From positions 1 to 64,000 of the forward strand of contig CAMVMX010000015.1 in the NCBI GenBank assembly GCA_947168665.1: a stretch of DNA of 64,000 nt, written 5' to 3'. Made by a program: the position numbers and the translations under genes. Positions 62,903 through 64,000 of the stretch are shown one piece after another. Origin of the DNA: an uncultured Bacteroidales bacterium. GTDB taxonomy: Bacteria; Bacteroidota; Bacteroidia; Bacteroidales; P3. The first letter of the stretch is position 1. Each line of letters begins with the position of its first letter. A model generated the notes under the pieces. That model saw only the letters and a list, made by a program, of their open reading frames with translations. It was not told the DNA's origin and did not search any database.

Positions 62903-63397
62903 TCACACAATAATCTCCCTTATCAGGAGGACGGCAAGGATGAGGGAGTAGGCAAATTTGAGGCCGGTGCCAGTGAGGAAGCCTACAAAGGCACCCCAAG
63001 CGGCGCGCAGGGCATCGCGCGAAGCCTTGCCGCTAATCAACTCGCCCACCAAGGCCCCGATAAAGGGCCACAGGATAACACCCACCAGTCCCTGCGGGCC
63101 GAATGGCAGCCCTACGATGGATATTACCAGCCCGATGTTGCATCCCCAGATGCCTGCCTTGCTGCCCCTGAATTTCTTGGTGCTGAGCGACGGGACCACG
63201 TAGTCCAGCACGGTGATGACAGCCGCAATCGCTCCCGTGACAAAAAGAAACAGCGTAGAATAGTCGGCTGCGGCTGTGAAACTGAGCACCAATGCGGCAG
63301 CCCAGCTGAGCGGCGGTCCTGGCAGTCCGGGTATGATGGACCCTGCCAGGCCTACCAATGCGAAGATGATGGCTAAGATGATGAGAAATGTTTCCAT
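62903..63397 (-). CDS. DUF456 family membrane protein
   Basis: A 164-residue membrane protein with about four to five helices and the DUF456 pattern: VGLAGSIIPGLPGPPLSW, VLDYVVPSLSTKKFRGSKAG and GPQGLVGVILWPFIGALVGEL. The function is unknown. It is transcribed leftward, 14 bases after the HD-domain gene to its right, so both share a unit. Confidence 0.92.
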   Translation of the reverse strand: METFLIILAIIFALVGLAGSIIPGLPGPPLSWAAALVLSFTAAADYSTLFLFVTGAIAAVITVLDYVVPSLSTKKFRGSKAGIWGCNIGLVISIVGLPFGPQGLVGVILWPFIGALVGELISGKASRDALRAAWGAFVGFLTGTGLKFAYSLILAVLLIREIIV

Positions 63398-63411
63398 TTG
63401 TTTTGTCTGAT

Positions 63412-64000
63412 TTAGTTTTTATTTGATGCCGCCCGCATCTCGTGGTCGAAGAGCTGGCGCAGGCGCACCTGGTTGTGGATTAGCTCGCGCAGCAAGGCCA
63501 GCTGCTGGGCGTTGCGGGAACAGTTGACATACAGTTTCAGGTATCCGCCTTCGTCATACTTTTCGTGCAGATGCTGAAGCGTGCGTTGCCAATGGGCTTC
63601 GGTGTCCAATTCGGGATGGTGGGCCAGCCCGTAAGCGATGGTGCGGCGCACAACAGTGACGGGTTCGATGTCGCGGTCGGCCTCGGCCACAATCATGCCA
63701 TACAGGGAGCGGGGCGTGCCCTGTAGCGAGGCACGGTGGTCCTCGGCCGCCTGGGCCATGGTCTCTATCTTCTGGCAGGAGAACCATTCCCTAAGCCGTT
63801 GGTCGTTGCGTATGATGCGGCCGGATACAAGGTGGTGCGTCTCGCGTCCCCCGGCAATGCCCGTGTCGTGATAGGCTGCAATGGCGTACACCATGTCGGC
63901 ATTCAGCCCGATCTCCCCCCGGGCCGTCAGTTTGCCCATAAGTTCCATGCTTTGGGCCATCACCCGCTGAACGTGTTCCACCCCGTGGGCGGCATCGAAA
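63412..64000 (-). CDS. HD-domain phosphohydrolase, 5' end outside window
   Basis: A partial gene whose start lies beyond the right edge: the frame stays open and reads DAAHGVEHVQRV, the first HD-domain histidine segment, at the boundary. The His-Asp pair is in YAIAAYHDTGI, and later EDHRASLQG and IVAEADRDIEP fit a metal-dependent HD hydrolase of the small bacterial group. The substrate is unknown. The GTG at 63981 is an internal codon, not a start. Confidence 0.83.
   Translation of the reverse strand, partial: FDAAHGVEHVQRVMAQSMELMGKLTARGEIGLNADMVYAIAAYHDTGIAGGRETHHLVSGRIIRNDQRLREWFSCQKIETMAQAAEDHRASLQGTPRSLYGMIVAEADRDIEPVTVVRRTIAYGLAHHPELDTEAHWQRTLQHLHEKYDEGGYLKLYVNCSRNAQQLALLRELIHNQVRLRQLFDHEMRAASNKN

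Noticed and set aside
1-64000. CRISPR arrays, tRNA, rRNA, integrase or transposase genes
   Set aside because: None was seen: no regularly spaced direct repeats, no cloverleaf-like intergenic sequence and no DDE or tyrosine recombinase motifs in any frame.

Overview
The window is chromosomal DNA of a member of the Bacteroidota, almost certainly order Bacteroidales. The evidence is the type IX secretion genes (porU, porV, a PorP/SprF protein, gldJ), a peptidase carrying a type IX C-terminal sorting domain, family marks such as a MurF-alanine racemase fusion, DUF2851, DUF2461 and OstA-like proteins, and promoters of the Bacteroides form (TTG, about 19 bases, TAnnTTTG). Most of the window is GC-rich. 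No tRNA, rRNA or CRISPR array was seen.

Layout. 1-19 kb holds housekeeping and envelope genes: a TlpA-like lipoprotein, a bleomycin-hydrolase-type aminopeptidase, guaB, two SurA/PpiC-type foldases, a MoxR ATPase, panB, DUF1846, and the leftward run nfeD-floA-metallophosphoesterase-M1 peptidase. 19.8-28.2 kb is a type IX secretion locus: leftward porU-porV-ispF-clpS, and divergently a PorP/SprF protein with gldJ. 28.3-35.3 kb is an accessory region. It holds two inverted copies of a 150-bp palindromic element around a small lipoprotein gene. Next comes an AT-rich four-gene leftward operon whose products are a coiled-coil DarT-like ADP-ribosyltransferase, a protein resembling DUF6939, a ZorA-like motor protein and a ZorB-like OmpA-domain protein. 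Upstream of the operon is a candidate structured RNA of about 260 nt with its own promoter and terminator, which abuts a broken gene.

35.3-42.8 kb returns to GC-rich core genes: an OstA-like protein, grpE, dnaJ, DUF2851 and murF-alr. 42.8-48 kb mixes unknown proteins, dispersed repeats and a hemerythrin/LuxR-type pair. 48-64 kb has an MFS transporter, a polyferredoxin, YitT, a CPBP protease, a Tat-exported aldo/keto reductase beside tatA and tatC, a GH89 glycosidase, alkaline phosphatase, an AtoE-type transporter, HD proteins, an adenine-type phosphoribosyltransferase and DUF456.

The best candidate for an undescribed system is the DarT-DUF6939-ZorA-ZorB operon (30115-34268) with its upstream RNA. 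ZorA/ZorB-type proton-channel motors are the shared core of Zorya anti-phage systems, and DarT toxins (ssDNA thymidine ADP-ribosylation) are known anti-phage effectors. I know of no described Zorya type that pairs the two. Type I carries ZorC/ZorD, type II ZorE and type III ZorF/ZorG. The grouping is read directly from the sequence; its function as a defence system is inference.
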